47,071 nt of DNA. Source: Chloroflexota bacterium. Its GTDB lineage: Bacteria; Chloroflexota; Anaerolineae; Anaerolineales; Villigracilaceae. Where the stretch lies: positions 1-47,071 of the forward strand of contig JACRBN010000014.1 in the NCBI GenBank assembly GCA_016213105.1. Reading direction: 5' to 3'. Every line of letters starts with the position of its first letter. The stretch's first letter is position 1. The notes below the pieces were generated by a model. It worked only from the letters and a program-made list of their open reading frames with translations. It had not been told where the DNA came from and did no database searches. Both the position numbers and the translations under genes were made by a program. Below, piece after piece: positions 8,421-15,831 of the stretch.

Positions 8421-8449
8421 TTGTCCGATTGCTTGTTTTCCTGTATGCT
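8421..8449 (+). promoter_or_regulatory. Sigma-70-type promoter of the 71-residue membrane protein gene
   Basis: TTGTCC (8421-8426), a 17 nt spacer and TATGCT (8444-8449). The same TTGTCC/17 nt arrangement occurs at the ileS promoter. The predicted leader is about 35 nt. Confidence 0.5.
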
Positions 8450-8489
8450 TAAGTCCGCACGTATCCTACTTTAAAAAAGGAACCCACCT

Positions 8490-8705
8490 TTGAAACCAAT
8501 CCGCATAGGGGTTGGGGGGTTGGGGCTTGCATCGCTGGCCTGGATGCTATATATTGTTGTGTTCGTCCCGCTGCGCACCGAAGCCTTTCGCTGGCATGAG
8601 AACGCCTTTCTGTGTTTCGGACTGCCCATCTTAATGTTCAATTTCTTCCTGTGGTTCTTTCCCGAGGGCTTCAAGGGGAAAAAACGGGAGGGACAGGAAA
8701 AGTAA
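8490..8705 (+). CDS. Small membrane protein of unknown function
   Basis: A 71-residue product with two hydrophobic helices (GLGLASLAWMLYIVVFVPL and FLCFGLPILMFNFFLWFF) and a basic C-terminal tail (KGKKREGQEK). It starts with TTG at 8490, supported by AAGGA 9 nt upstream and a good promoter before that. I do not recognise a family. It is likely an integral membrane protein with its positively charged tail in the cytoplasm. Confidence 0.6.
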   Translation: MKPIRIGVGGLGLASLAWMLYIVVFVPLRTEAFRWHENAFLCFGLPILMFNFFLWFFPEGFKGKKREGQEK

Positions 8706-8752
8706 ACCGAATCAAATCCCTGCTGTGGGCCGCGCAGGGAACCAGCAGCACC

Positions 8753-8816
8753 AGACTTCGGAAATCTGACCGGGCGCGCTCCCGCTGGGAGACCAGCCCG
8801 CAGATTTCCGAAGTCT
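8753..8816. repeat. Long inverted repeat with ACTTCGGAA core
   Basis: AGACTTCGGAAATCTG (8753-8768) is repeated in perfect inverted form at 8801-8816 with a 32 nt loop. The loop itself holds a smaller GC-rich hairpin. No T-run follows, so it is not a standard terminator. A related ACTTTGGAAG/CTTCCGAAGT hairpin occurs at 26693-26722. Confidence 0.6.
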
Positions 8817-8945
8817 TCATCATAGCGCAGCGCTGTGTTGGTTTGCCTGTATCCCAGCAGGTTGTCATGGAAGACTCCATGATTTATTGTGGCGCCACCC
8901 GGGGTATACTCGGCCCTGGAATTCAAACCCAAAAGGAGACCTCTC

Positions 8946-9284
8946 ATGAACCAATCCGACTATCCACAACAACCCCAGGGCTTTGGCGGGTATACGCCGG
9001 CTCCGCTGCCCACCAGCACCATGGCCATCATCAGCCTGATCGCGGGCATCGCTGGCTTCTTCATCCTGCCGTTGATCGCCTCCATTGCAGCCATCATCAC
9101 CGGCAACATGGCCCGCGGCGAAACACGCGCCAACCCGCCGACTGCCTCGGGCGACGGCCTGGCCACCGCAGGCATCATTATGGGCTGGATCCAGATCGGC
9201 ATGACCGTGGTGGGCATCTGCTGCGTCATCATCTACTTCGTCTTCATCGTCGGCGCCATCGGCGTTTCACAGGGCGTCAACTAA
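8946..9284 (+). CDS. DUF4190-type membrane protein
   Basis: A 112-residue protein with a Pro/Gln-rich cytoplasmic N-terminus and two membrane segments (MAIISLIAGIAGFFILPLIA and TVVGICCVIIYFVFIVG). Between them is the Gly/Ala loop with GDGLATAGIIMGW that is typical of DUF4190 proteins. Function is unknown for this family. I start at ATG 8946, which has AAAAGGAG 6-9 nt upstream; the longer frame has no support. A GGGTATACT -10 box lies at 8902-8910. Confidence 0.75.
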   Translation: MNQSDYPQQPQGFGGYTPAPLPTSTMAIISLIAGIAGFFILPLIASIAAIITGNMARGETRANPPTASGDGLATAGIIMGWIQIGMTVVGICCVIIYFVFIVGAIGVSQGVN

Positions 9285-9314
9285 GGGCGCGAAAGGCCAG
9301 CCCGGGATACCTCC

Positions 9315-9605
9315 ATGACCATCGTGCAAATCGTGCATCTCGAAGTCCAGTCCGACAAGCTGGAGGAATTCCTGGCCGAGGCCCTGCCCAACGCCCAGGC
9401 CAGCCGCGCCGAAGAGGGCGTGATCCAGTTCGACCTGCTCCAGCAGCTCGAAGCCCCGCAGCGCTTCCTGCTCTACGAAGCCTATCGCGACATGCCCGCC
9501 CTCGAAGCGCACCGCGACACCCCGCACTTCCAGCGCTGGCTGGAGAAGGGCGTGCCCCTGATCATCGGCAATCGCGTACGCGTGTTGTACAGTCGCGTGG
9601 AATAA
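9315..9605 (+). CDS. Antibiotic biosynthesis monooxygenase (ABM/YgiN-like) protein
   Basis: A 96-residue single ABM domain, a dimeric ferredoxin-like fold. It shows the pattern of an N-terminal strand (IVQIVHLEVQ), a helix with FLAEALPNAQASRAEEGVIQ, the strand FDLLQQ, then RFLLYEAYRD and the helix ALEAHRDTPHFQRW. This matches YgiN/LsrG-type proteins, which include quinol monooxygenases and small-aldehyde isomerases. The substrate cannot be deduced. It lies 30 bp after the DUF4190 gene and may be cotranscribed with it. Confidence 0.82.
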   Translation: MTIVQIVHLEVQSDKLEEFLAEALPNAQASRAEEGVIQFDLLQQLEAPQRFLLYEAYRDMPALEAHRDTPHFQRWLEKGVPLIIGNRVRVLYSRVE

Positions 9606-9630
9606 ACCCGCCCGCGCCCGCCGCCTGGGG

Positions 9631-9636
9631 TAGAAT
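9631..9636 (+). promoter_or_regulatory. -10 box for leaderless transcription of the yqeC-mocA fusion
   Basis: GGGGTAGAAT ends 6 nt before the ATG at 9643 with no ribosome site between. The layout is the same as at 6995. Confidence 0.35.
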
Positions 9637-9642
9637 GGAAGC

Positions 9643-11046
9643 ATGAACCTGCTCCAGGCCCTGCGCATGACATCCCCGACCGCCTCTCCCGCATTCCATC
9701 ATTTGGAAAACGGGCGGGGCGGTTCGCGCCCGGGCGCCATCGCCATCGTCGGCTCGGGCGGCAAGACCACCGCCCTCTTCCAACTCGCCCGCGCACTCCA
9801 ATCCCCAATCGCAAATTCTCAATCGTCAATCGTCACCGCCACCTCGCATCTCGGCGTCTGGCAAATCCCGCTGGCCGATCATCACCTCATCGCCGAAGCA
9901 GCCCAGGATTTGACAAACCTGCCCGCGACGGGCCTGACTCTGGTCACGGGCCCGCTCGACGGCGACCGCACCCGCCCCCTCGCCCCCGAACTGGTCGAAC
10001 TGCTGCACGAGATCTGCCGCGTCCGCGCCTGGCCGCTGTTGATCGAAGCCGACGGCTCGCGCGGTCATGCGCTCAAGGCTCCCGCCGCGCACGAACCGCC
10101 CATCCCCGCCTTCGTCGAGACCGTCATCGTTGTCGCAGGGCTGACGGGGCTGGGCTCCCCGCTCAACAGCGACCATGTCCACCGTCCGCAGGTTTTCGCG
10201 GAACTCAGCGGACTGCCCCAGGGGGAGCCGGTCACGTCCGAAGCGCTTGCGCGTGTGCTGACGCATCCGCAGGGCGGTTTGAAGAACATCCCGCACACCG
10301 CGCGCAGACTGGCCCTGCTCAACCAGGCCGACACGCCCGATCTGCAATCCCAGGGCGGCAAACTGGCGCGACTGCTGCTGCCCGCCTTCGACTCGGTGCT
10401 GGTCGGCTCACTCAAGGCCGCGCGCTTCCAGACCTTCGAACGCATCACGGGCGTCGTGCTGGCTGCGGGCGGCTCCACCCGCTACGGCCAGCCCAAGCAG
10501 CTACTCGACTGGCGCGGAGTGCCCTTCGTGCGCGCCGTTGCCCAAACCGCCCTGGCCGCCGGGCTGGCGCCCGTGCTCGTCGTCACGGGCGCGCACGCCG
10601 AAGCCGTCGAGTCCGCGCTGCAAGGCCTGCCCGTGCGCATCGTCCGCAACCAGGATTGGCAGGAGGGCCAGGCCAGCTCGATGCGCGCCGCAATAAAATC
10701 CCTGACCTTGCCTGCGGCAGACAGGGCGGAGAGGGCTGGGGCTGCCATCTTCCTGTTGGTGGACCAGCCGCAGGTGAACACACCCATCCTGCAAGCCCTG
10801 GCCGAACGTCACCGCCTCGACCTGCCCCCCGCGCTGGCGCCCCTGGTGCAGGACGCGCGCGCCAACCCCGTGCTCTTCGACCGCGTCACCTTCCCCGACC
10901 TGCTCGGACTCAAAGGCGACGTGGGCGGGCGCGGCATTTTCCACAAATATCCCCCCGCCTATCTGCCCTGGCATGACGACCGCCTGCTGCTCGACGTGGA
11001 CACCCCCGAACAATATCAGAGACTGAGAGAAGATGAGACCTTATAA
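9643..11046 (+). CDS. YqeC-MocA fusion, molybdenum hydroxylase cofactor maturation
   Basis: A two-domain protein of 467 residues. Residues about 1-255 match the putative selenium-dependent hydroxylase accessory protein YqeC: P-loop GSGGKTTALF, VTATSHLG, LIEADGSRGHALKAPAAHEP, VAGLTGLGSPL. Residues about 268-460 are a MobA/MocA-like nucleotidyltransferase: VVLAAGGSTRYGQPKQLLDW, the acidic VDQP motif, and a C-terminal ARANPVLF...LKGDVGGRGIF. In enterobacteria yqeC and mocA are separate genes of a xanthine-dehydrogenase-like cluster. Here they are one chain. MocA-type enzymes attach CMP to molybdopterin for xanthine-dehydrogenase-type enzymes. A second MocA-like gene follows 33 bp downstream, but no hydroxylase is in the window. 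Confidence 0.85.
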   Translation: MNLLQALRMTSPTASPAFHHLENGRGGSRPGAIAIVGSGGKTTALFQLARALQSPIANSQSSIVTATSHLGVWQIPLADHHLIAEAAQDLTNLPATGLTLVTGPLDGDRTRPLAPELVELLHEICRVRAWPLLIEADGSRGHALKAPAAHEPPIPAFVETVIVVAGLTGLGSPLNSDHVHRPQVFAELSGLPQGEPVTSEALARVLTHPQGGLKNIPHTARRLALLNQADTPDLQSQGGKLARLLLPAFDSVLVGSLKAARFQTFERITGVVLAAGGSTRYGQPKQLLDWRGVPFVRAVAQTALAAGLAPVLVVTGAHAEAVESALQGLPVRIVRNQDWQEGQASSMRAAIKSLTLPAADRAERAGAAIFLLVDQPQVNTPILQALAERHRLDLPPALAPLVQDARANPVLFDRVTFPDLLGLKGDVGGRGIFHKYPPAYLPWHDDRLLLDVDTPEQYQRLREDETL

Positions 11047-11047
11047 T
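11042..11047 (+). promoter_or_regulatory. TATAAT box overlapping the fusion gene's stop codon
   Basis: A perfect TATAAT overlaps the TAA stop of the yqeC-mocA fusion, 33 nt before the next ATG. It may give the second nucleotidyltransferase its own transcript. No clear -35 box is seen. Confidence 0.3.
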
Positions 11048-11079
11048 CCGCCCCCACCCTCCAGGCAAGGAGTCCGCTT

Positions 11080-11658
11080 ATGATCACCGCCATCGTGCTC
11101 GCCGCGGGTCAATCGAAACGCATGGGCCAGCCCAAGATGCTGCTGCCCTGGGGCAAGAGCACCGTCCTGCAAACCGTGATTGCCGCCTTCCACTCCGCAG
11201 GCGTGGAGGATGTGCTGGTGATCACCGGCGCGCTGCGGGAGCAGGTCGAGGCCCTGGTCGGCCGTTCGGCGCAAACGATCTTCAACGCGAACTACACCGA
11301 GGGCGAGATGCTCAGTTCCGTGCAGGTGGGGCTGGCGCAGAAACAACGCGAGGCGCGCGCCGTGTTCATCGGCCTGGGCGACCAGCCCCAAATCCAGCCA
11401 CGCACCATCCAGGGCATCCTGCAATCCTATCAACGCACGGGCGCCTCATTGATCGTGCCAAGTTATATGAACCACCGCGGGCATCCGTGGCTGGTGGGGC
11501 GCGAACATTGGGAGGAACTGCTGCGCCTGGAACCTCCTGCGACCATGCGTAACTTCCTCCACGACCATGCGGGCAGGATCCAATACTTCGAAGTCGATAA
11601 CGACAGCATCCTGGCCGACCTCGACACCCCCGACGACTACTTGAAATCAAGGCCTTAA
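11080..11658 (+). CDS. MocA-like molybdopterin nucleotidyltransferase
   Basis: A 192-residue NTP-transferase with the nucleotide-binding signature LAAGQSKRMGQPKMLLPWG, the metal-binding GLGDQPQ motif, and late motifs PSYMNHRGHPWLV and DLDTPDDY. It is close to molybdenum cofactor cytidylyltransferases (MocA), which make molybdopterin cytosine dinucleotide. Specificity for CTP over GTP cannot be read from the sequence. The start has AAGGAG 7 nt upstream. It is a paralogue of the second half of the preceding fusion. The two together may serve different hydroxylases or steps; that is inference. Confidence 0.82.
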   Translation: MITAIVLAAGQSKRMGQPKMLLPWGKSTVLQTVIAAFHSAGVEDVLVITGALREQVEALVGRSAQTIFNANYTEGEMLSSVQVGLAQKQREARAVFIGLGDQPQIQPRTIQGILQSYQRTGASLIVPSYMNHRGHPWLVGREHWEELLRLEPPATMRNFLHDHAGRIQYFEVDNDSILADLDTPDDYLKSRP

Positions 11659-11706
11659 CGTGTTACTCTGAATGCGGAACGGTTCAGTTCCAGATAGGAG
11701 GCTGAA

Positions 11707-11985
11707 ATGACTGACTGGGACATGATGACCGAGAACATCCGCAATGCCATGCAGGCCATGGATGAGGCGCAGCGCGCCCGTCAGGCCCTGCTCGAACAGC
11801 CCACTCCCGACAAGTTCGATGCCTTCCGCGCCGAAATGCAGGAACTCACCGAACACCTCACCCAGCTCCAGACCGTGCTCGCCGACGAGGAATCCTTCGC
11901 GGTGGACGAACTGGCCGACTGGTTGAGTCAGGTTTTCACCGGCCACCGCGCCGAGTACCGGCACACGCCGCGCATGGAAAGGTAA
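11707..11985 (+). CDS. Small helical protein of unknown function
   Basis: A 92-residue, acidic, almost entirely helical protein (IRNAMQAMDEAQRARQALLE ... FRAEMQELTEHLTQLQTVLA) with probable coiled-coil character and no membrane segment. A good ribosome site, GGAGG, lies 6 nt before the ATG. No family is recognised. It sits between the MocA-like gene and the lipid kinase and could belong to either transcript. Confidence 0.6.
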   Translation: MTDWDMMTENIRNAMQAMDEAQRARQALLEQPTPDKFDAFRAEMQELTEHLTQLQTVLADEESFAVDELADWLSQVFTGHRAEYRHTPRMER

Positions 11986-12091
11986 ACCTCCACGCTGAAC
12001 GTCGTCCTCCGCGTTGCGAAATTCGCAGGGGGAGCGGAGGGCGGCGTTCTTCGATCCACACAGCAGGCATGAACGGGGAAAAAAATATGAT

Positions 12092-12120
12092 AAACTCCCC
12101 CCATTCCATCACGGGAGTTT
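12092..12120 (+). promoter_or_regulatory. Hairpin AAACTCCC/GGGAGTTT covering the lipid-kinase ribosome site
   Basis: AAACTCCC (12092-12099) pairs with GGGAGTTT (12113-12120). The right arm contains GGGAG, the Shine-Dalgarno of the TTG start at 12126. A TATGAT -10-like box lies at 12086-12091. If transcription starts there, the left arm would be partly outside the RNA, so an operator role is as likely as an RNA switch. Confidence 0.3.
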
Positions 12121-12125
12121 TCATC

Positions 12126-13052
12126 TTGAAATACCTCATCATTGTCAATCCCATCTCGGGGCGCGGCTACGCTGAAAAAATGGTCCCGCAGATCGAGGCA
12201 CTCCTGCGCCAGCACAACCTGGATTTCGACCTGGTGCGCACCACCGCTCCGTGGCATGCCGCCGACCTGGCAGAGCAGGCCGCGCGCGAAGGAAAATATA
12301 ACGTCATCGTCACCGCCAGCGGGGACGGCACCGCCAATGAAGCCGTCAACGGCCTGATGCGCGCCCGCGCGGCAGGCTTCAATCACACCGCCATGAGCAT
12401 CCTGCCGGTCGGCACGGGCAACGATGCCGCCTACAGCCTCGGAGTGCCCCTGGAGCTTGCAGACGCCATCCAGTCACTGGCCGACGACAAACGCCGCAGG
12501 CTCGACGTGGGCCATGTGCGCGGCGGGGACTTTCCCGATGGGCGCTACTTCATCAATGGTGTGGGCATCGGCTTCGACGCGGCGGTCGGCTTTGTAGCGG
12601 TCGAGATACGCTGGGCGCGCGGGCTGCTGGCCTATCTCATCGCGGTGTTGCAAACCGCCTTCCTATATTACAAGGCTCCCACGGTCGAGATGAAATTCAA
12701 CGGGAAGACCCTCACCCAGCCCGCCCTGATGGTCTCGATTATGAACGGGATTCGCATGGGCGGCGGATTCTTCATGGCCCCCAAGGGCAATCCCGCCGAC
12801 GGGAAGATGGACCTGTGCATTGCCTCGCATGTGGGACGCCTGCGCATCTTCGGCCTGGTGCCCTACTTCCTGAAAGGCACGCAGGAAGGCCAGCCCGAGA
12901 TCATCATGGAACACACCGGCCAGATCACCGTCAAGGCCGTGAAGGGCGTCCTGCCCGCGCACTGCGACGGCGAAACGCTCTGCCGCGCAGGCCATGAGCT
13001 TGCGGTGGAGTTGGTCCCCGCCGCGCTCGATTTCATCTCTGCGGCGGATTGA
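12126..13052 (+). CDS. Diacylglycerol/lipid kinase family protein (DagK/YegS type)
   Basis: A lipid kinase of about 308 residues, expected to phosphorylate diacylglycerol or a related lipid at the membrane face. It has the N-terminal IVNPISGRGYA motif, the nucleotide loop TASGDGTANEAVNGL (SGDGT in place of the usual GGDGT), VGTGNDAAYSLG, and GVGIGFDAAV in the second domain. I start at TTG 12126, which gives MKYLIIVNP after an 8 nt spacer from GGGAG. The longer frame from the ATG at 12069 runs through the promoter region. The stop overlaps the start of the acyltransferase gene, indicating an operon for phosphatidic-acid metabolism. Confidence 0.85.
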   Translation: MKYLIIVNPISGRGYAEKMVPQIEALLRQHNLDFDLVRTTAPWHAADLAEQAAREGKYNVIVTASGDGTANEAVNGLMRARAAGFNHTAMSILPVGTGNDAAYSLGVPLELADAIQSLADDKRRRLDVGHVRGGDFPDGRYFINGVGIGFDAAVGFVAVEIRWARGLLAYLIAVLQTAFLYYKAPTVEMKFNGKTLTQPALMVSIMNGIRMGGGFFMAPKGNPADGKMDLCIASHVGRLRIFGLVPYFLKGTQEGQPEIIMEHTGQITVKAVKGVLPAHCDGETLCRAGHELAVELVPAALDFISAAD

Positions 13053-13726
13053 GCATGGGACCGTTCGGGCCGTTCCTCGGCGCAGTCTGCCGTCTCGGGC
13101 TGGAGGCCATGTGCCGCGTCGATAAAACGGAGCTGCGCAAGGTCCCGCAAAATGGGCCGCTCATCGCCTACTCCAACCACACGGGGTCGGTCGAGGTGCC
13201 GCTGCTCTTCACAGAGCTGCTGCCGCGTCCCGTGACCGGCATTGCCAAGGTCGAGACCTGGGACGGCTGGTTCCTGCGCTTTGTCTTCAACCAATGGGGC
13301 GTCATCCCCATCCACCGCGGCGAGGCGGATATGGCCGCCATGCGCAAATCCCTGGAAGCCTTGAAGCGCGGGTACATTCTCGGCATGTCCCCCGAAGGCA
13401 CGCGCAACAGAACGGGCGCGATGATCAAGGCCCAGCCCGGCATCGTCACCCTGGCCATGCACAGCCAGTCACCCCTGATCCCGATTGGAAATTGGGGCGG
13501 CGAGAATTTCCTCAGAAATCTCAAAAGCCTGAAACGCACCGACTTCACCATCCGCGTCGGCGAACCGTTCAAGGTCAACCCGCGCGGCGAGCGCGTGACC
13601 GGGGAACTGCGCCAGAAGATCGCCGATGAAATGATGTACAAGGTGGCCGCGCTGCTACCCGAAAAATACCGCGGCGCCTACTCCGATCTGGAAAACGCCA
13701 CCGACAGGTATCTGGAAAAAGTCTAG
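13049..13726 (+). CDS. 1-acylglycerol-3-phosphate acyltransferase family protein (PlsC-like)
   Basis: A 225-residue LPLAT/PlsC-type acyltransferase. Motif I reads SNHTGSVEVP, that is H-x4-E in place of the usual catalytic H-x4-D, which is a conservative change. Motif III is canonical (MSPEGTRNRTG), and IPIHRGE and PIGNWG correspond to motifs II and IV. It probably converts lysophosphatidate to phosphatidate, or acylates a related glycerolipid. The start is TTG 13049, overlapping the upstream TGA, or ATG 13055; both imply translational coupling to the lipid kinase. A terminator follows at once. Confidence 0.83.
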   Translation: MSMGPFGPFLGAVCRLGLEAMCRVDKTELRKVPQNGPLIAYSNHTGSVEVPLLFTELLPRPVTGIAKVETWDGWFLRFVFNQWGVIPIHRGEADMAAMRKSLEALKRGYILGMSPEGTRNRTGAMIKAQPGIVTLAMHSQSPLIPIGNWGGENFLRNLKSLKRTDFTIRVGEPFKVNPRGERVTGELRQKIADEMMYKVAALLPEKYRGAYSDLENATDRYLEKV

Positions 13727-13732
13727 AATCAC

Positions 13733-13765
13733 AATCGCCCGCAGTTGACTGCGGGCGATTTTTTT
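13733..13765 (+). terminator. Rho-independent terminator after the acyltransferase gene
   Basis: AATCGCCCGCAG (13733-13744), loop TTGA, and CTGCGGGCGATT (13749-13760) run into a T-tract. It lies between convergent genes and may also serve the Tat-protein gene on the minus strand. Confidence 0.85.
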
Positions 13766-13782
13766 GGAGAATGCAGCGAAAC

Positions 13783-14106
13783 CTATCCCAGGCGCCAGGA
13801 ATTTCCGTCTTCGGCCAGGGACAGGAAGAAACTCCGATCCTGGTATTCCAACTGAGCATACAGGCGACCGTCGAAGCCGGTGAACATCTTCGAGATCGAA
13901 TATTGCGGGCCAAAGCGCACCTGCTTGCTAAAGGTCTGTCCCTGGTCATCCGAGACGTGGACCTCCCCATCCTGTGTCCCGCGATAGACCCGCCCGCCAT
14001 ACTCTATTTGCGCGGCAGCCAGGGCAAACTCGCCCAATTTCCAGGCGGGGAAAGCCAGCACGGCGGAAGTCAACCCGCCAAATTTGAGAAAGTCACGACG
14101 ATTCAT
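13783..14106 (-). CDS. Small Tat-exported BNR/sialidase-like protein
   Basis: A 107-residue protein starting MNRRDFLKFGG, a textbook twin-arginine signal followed by a hydrophobic stretch (LTSAVLAFPAW). The mature part resembles one or two blades of a BNR/Asp-box beta-propeller (VYRGTQDGEVHVSDDQGQTF contains an S-D-D-x-G-x-T-F box). It is far too short for a full propeller, so it may be a fragment or may oligomerise. The start at 14106 is favoured over the upstream ATG by GGAGG 5 nt before it and by the signal. It is transcribed away from the collar-protein cassette. Function is unknown. Confidence 0.68.
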   Translation of the reverse strand: MNRRDFLKFGGLTSAVLAFPAWKLGEFALAAAQIEYGGRVYRGTQDGEVHVSDDQGQTFSKQVRFGPQYSISKMFTGFDGRLYAQLEYQDRSFFLSLAEDGNSWRLG

Positions 14107-14464
14107 AAGGCCTCCAGTTGGAGAAAACAAGGATGAGTGGGCTGAATGAATGAGTGCTATCTTAGCCTATTCTCCAATGATTGTACAGTAAAACCGGCTT
14201 CAGTGTAGCTTTTTTGTAGGGATTTTGTAATGGGTTTTCTACTCAGATTTATCTTGCATTTTTCGTCCACATGAGTATAATATGAGAATTCAATTCTGAC
14301 AAGTTTACGAATATTTATCCAGTTCAGACTAAAGCCACCTAGTTTCTCGTTTTCATTTTTTGTTGGTACGGAAGCCACCATCATCGTCGCAATCCTGCCA
14401 ACATTTTTGTTTTAAATCTTCATTGAACGTCGACTCTTATTCATTCTTCCAGGTCCCCGACCTT
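14107..14464. other. AT-rich intergenic region between divergent genes
   Basis: About 360 bp, clearly richer in A and T than its surroundings and without a credible reading frame. It must hold the promoters for the Tat-protein gene (minus) and for the GNAT/collar cassette (plus). Apart from the plus-strand promoter described separately I see no repeat or RNA gene. Confidence 0.5.
14254..14281 (+). promoter_or_regulatory. Predicted promoter of the GNAT/collar-protein cassette
   Basis: TTGCAT (14254-14259), a 16 nt spacer and a perfect TATAAT (14276-14281). The predicted leader to the GNAT start is about 175 nt, with no recognised riboswitch. Confidence 0.45.
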
Positions 14465-14956
14465 ATGACCCCCTCTCCCTACCAACTGCGCCCCGTCACC
14501 CCCGGCGATGAGGCATTTCTGCTCCAGGTCTACTCCAGCACTCGCGCGGAGGAAATGACACGCGTCGATTGGATAGATGAGCAAAAAACAGCCTTCCTGC
14601 GTATGCAGTTCGATGCTCAGACCCAGCACTACAAGGCCCATTATCCGTCTGCGAAATATTTAGTCATCGAACATGATGGCGCGCCAGTTGGAAGGCTGAC
14701 CCTTGAATACACCGAGAGCCAGCACCTCATCATGGATATTATCCTGCTTCCCAAATTTCGCAGGTTGGGGATTGGAACTGCCATTCTCACTGATTTAATG
14801 AACTCAGCCCGTCAGGACAACCATCCACTTGTCCTGCGGGTCGAATTTTTTAATCCCGCCGTGCAGCTTTATTCGCGCCTGGGGTTTGTCAAAACCAGGG
14901 AAGTTAATAGTGTCTACCAGGAAATGATCTGGACGCCAAACCAAAACACCGCTTAA
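14465..14956 (+). CDS. GNAT-family N-acetyltransferase of the collar cassette
   Basis: A 163-residue acetyltransferase with the acetyl-CoA signature region ILLPKFRRLGIGTAIL (the R-x-x-G-x-G/A loop) and the C-terminal VEFFNPAVQLYSRLGF. The start is ATG 14465 (MTPSPYQLRP); the longer frame begins in AT-rich non-coding sequence. No convincing ribosome site is seen, unlike in the genes that follow. The next gene begins 41 bp downstream on the same strand. Its position at the head of a DUF6916/collar-protein array suggests it modifies one of those proteins; this is inference from context only. Confidence 0.8.
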   Translation: MTPSPYQLRPVTPGDEAFLLQVYSSTRAEEMTRVDWIDEQKTAFLRMQFDAQTQHYKAHYPSAKYLVIEHDGAPVGRLTLEYTESQHLIMDIILLPKFRRLGIGTAILTDLMNSARQDNHPLVLRVEFFNPAVQLYSRLGFVKTREVNSVYQEMIWTPNQNTA

Positions 14957-14997
14957 TAACAACATTACGAACAATCCAATTTACAAAAAGGTAGAAC

Positions 14998-15300
14998 ATG
15001 CTGGAGAAAATCAGAGCAGAGCAGATGGCTGGCTACGTCGGAACGCAATTCGAGATCATCGAGAATTCGTCCCCCGTCCTTAGCCTGTCGCTGGTGCGTG
15101 TGGTGGAAAGCATAAAGACCGAACGCAGCGAGGCATTTTCGCTGTTCTTCCAGGGTCCTGCTGAAATTTTTGTGCCGCAGGGAACCCGCAGGCTGAAACA
15201 TGCCGGCCTGGGAGAGATGGACATCTTCCTGGTGCCTGTCGCAAAGACCCAAGCTGGTTATGAATACGAAGCTGTATTCAATCATATTTTTAACGTGTAG
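14998..15300 (+). CDS. DUF6916-type protein
   Basis: A 100-residue soluble protein. The pattern FSLFFQGPAEIFVPQGTRRL, then KHAGLGEMDIFLVPV and YEAVFNHIF matches proteins annotated as DUF6916, whose function is unknown. From general knowledge they are often encoded next to tail-collar proteins. It is mostly beta in pattern with no signal peptide. AAAGG precedes the start. It is 15 bp from the first collar gene and certainly in one transcript with it. Confidence 0.75.
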   Translation: MLEKIRAEQMAGYVGTQFEIIENSSPVLSLSLVRVVESIKTERSEAFSLFFQGPAEIFVPQGTRRLKHAGLGEMDIFLVPVAKTQAGYEYEAVFNHIFNV

Positions 15301-15315
15301 AAAAGGAGAAACGCT

Positions 15316-15819
15316 ATGGCTGAACCGTTCCTAAGTGAAATCAGAATCATGTCGTTCAATTTTGCGCCCAAAGGCTGGGCTCTGTGCAATGGGCAATTAC
15401 TGCCCATTAATCAGAACCAGGCGCTCTTCTCGCTGTTGGGCACCACCTTTGGCGGAGACGGACGCGTGAACTTCGCCCTGCCCGACCTGCGTGCGCGGAC
15501 TCCCATCCATGTGGGCAGCGGTCATACACTCGGCGAGCGTGGCGGAGAACAGGCGCACACACTCTCGATCAGCGAACTACCAACGCACATGCATGTTGCG
15601 TCTGGTTCCACTTCAGCAGCGACTGCTATTATTCCCAGCACCAGTACGGTGGTGGCGCAGGCAGGTTTTGACGCCTACCGCACGCCCACCAATCTGACGG
15701 CCATGAACGCAAGCAGCGTTACGAACGTGGGCGGCAGCCAGGCGCATCTGAATATGCAGCCCTTTCTGACGCTGAATTTCTGTATTGCCCTGCAGGGCAT
15801 CTTCCCCAGCCCCACTTAA
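15316..15819 (+). CDS. Tail-collar domain protein 1 (microcystin-dependent-protein type)
   Basis: A 167-residue protein with an N-terminal phage tail-collar domain: EIRIMSFNFAPKGWALCNGQ, LLPINQNQALFSLLGTTFGG and FALPDLRARTPIH. A variable middle follows, then the conserved end GGSQAHLNMQPFLTLNFCIA. The fold is that of phage T4 gp12, a trimeric receptor-binding short tail fibre. The motif ELPTHMHV contains the H-x-H that binds metal in gp12. No signal peptide is seen. AAAAGGAG lies 7 nt before the ATG. It is the first of three tandem paralogues. Family members outside phages have no settled function. Confidence 0.85.
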   Translation: MAEPFLSEIRIMSFNFAPKGWALCNGQLLPINQNQALFSLLGTTFGGDGRVNFALPDLRARTPIHVGSGHTLGERGGEQAHTLSISELPTHMHVASGSTSAATAIIPSTSTVVAQAGFDAYRTPTNLTAMNASSVTNVGGSQAHLNMQPFLTLNFCIALQGIFPSPT

Positions 15820-15831
15820 AGGAGTTTCATC

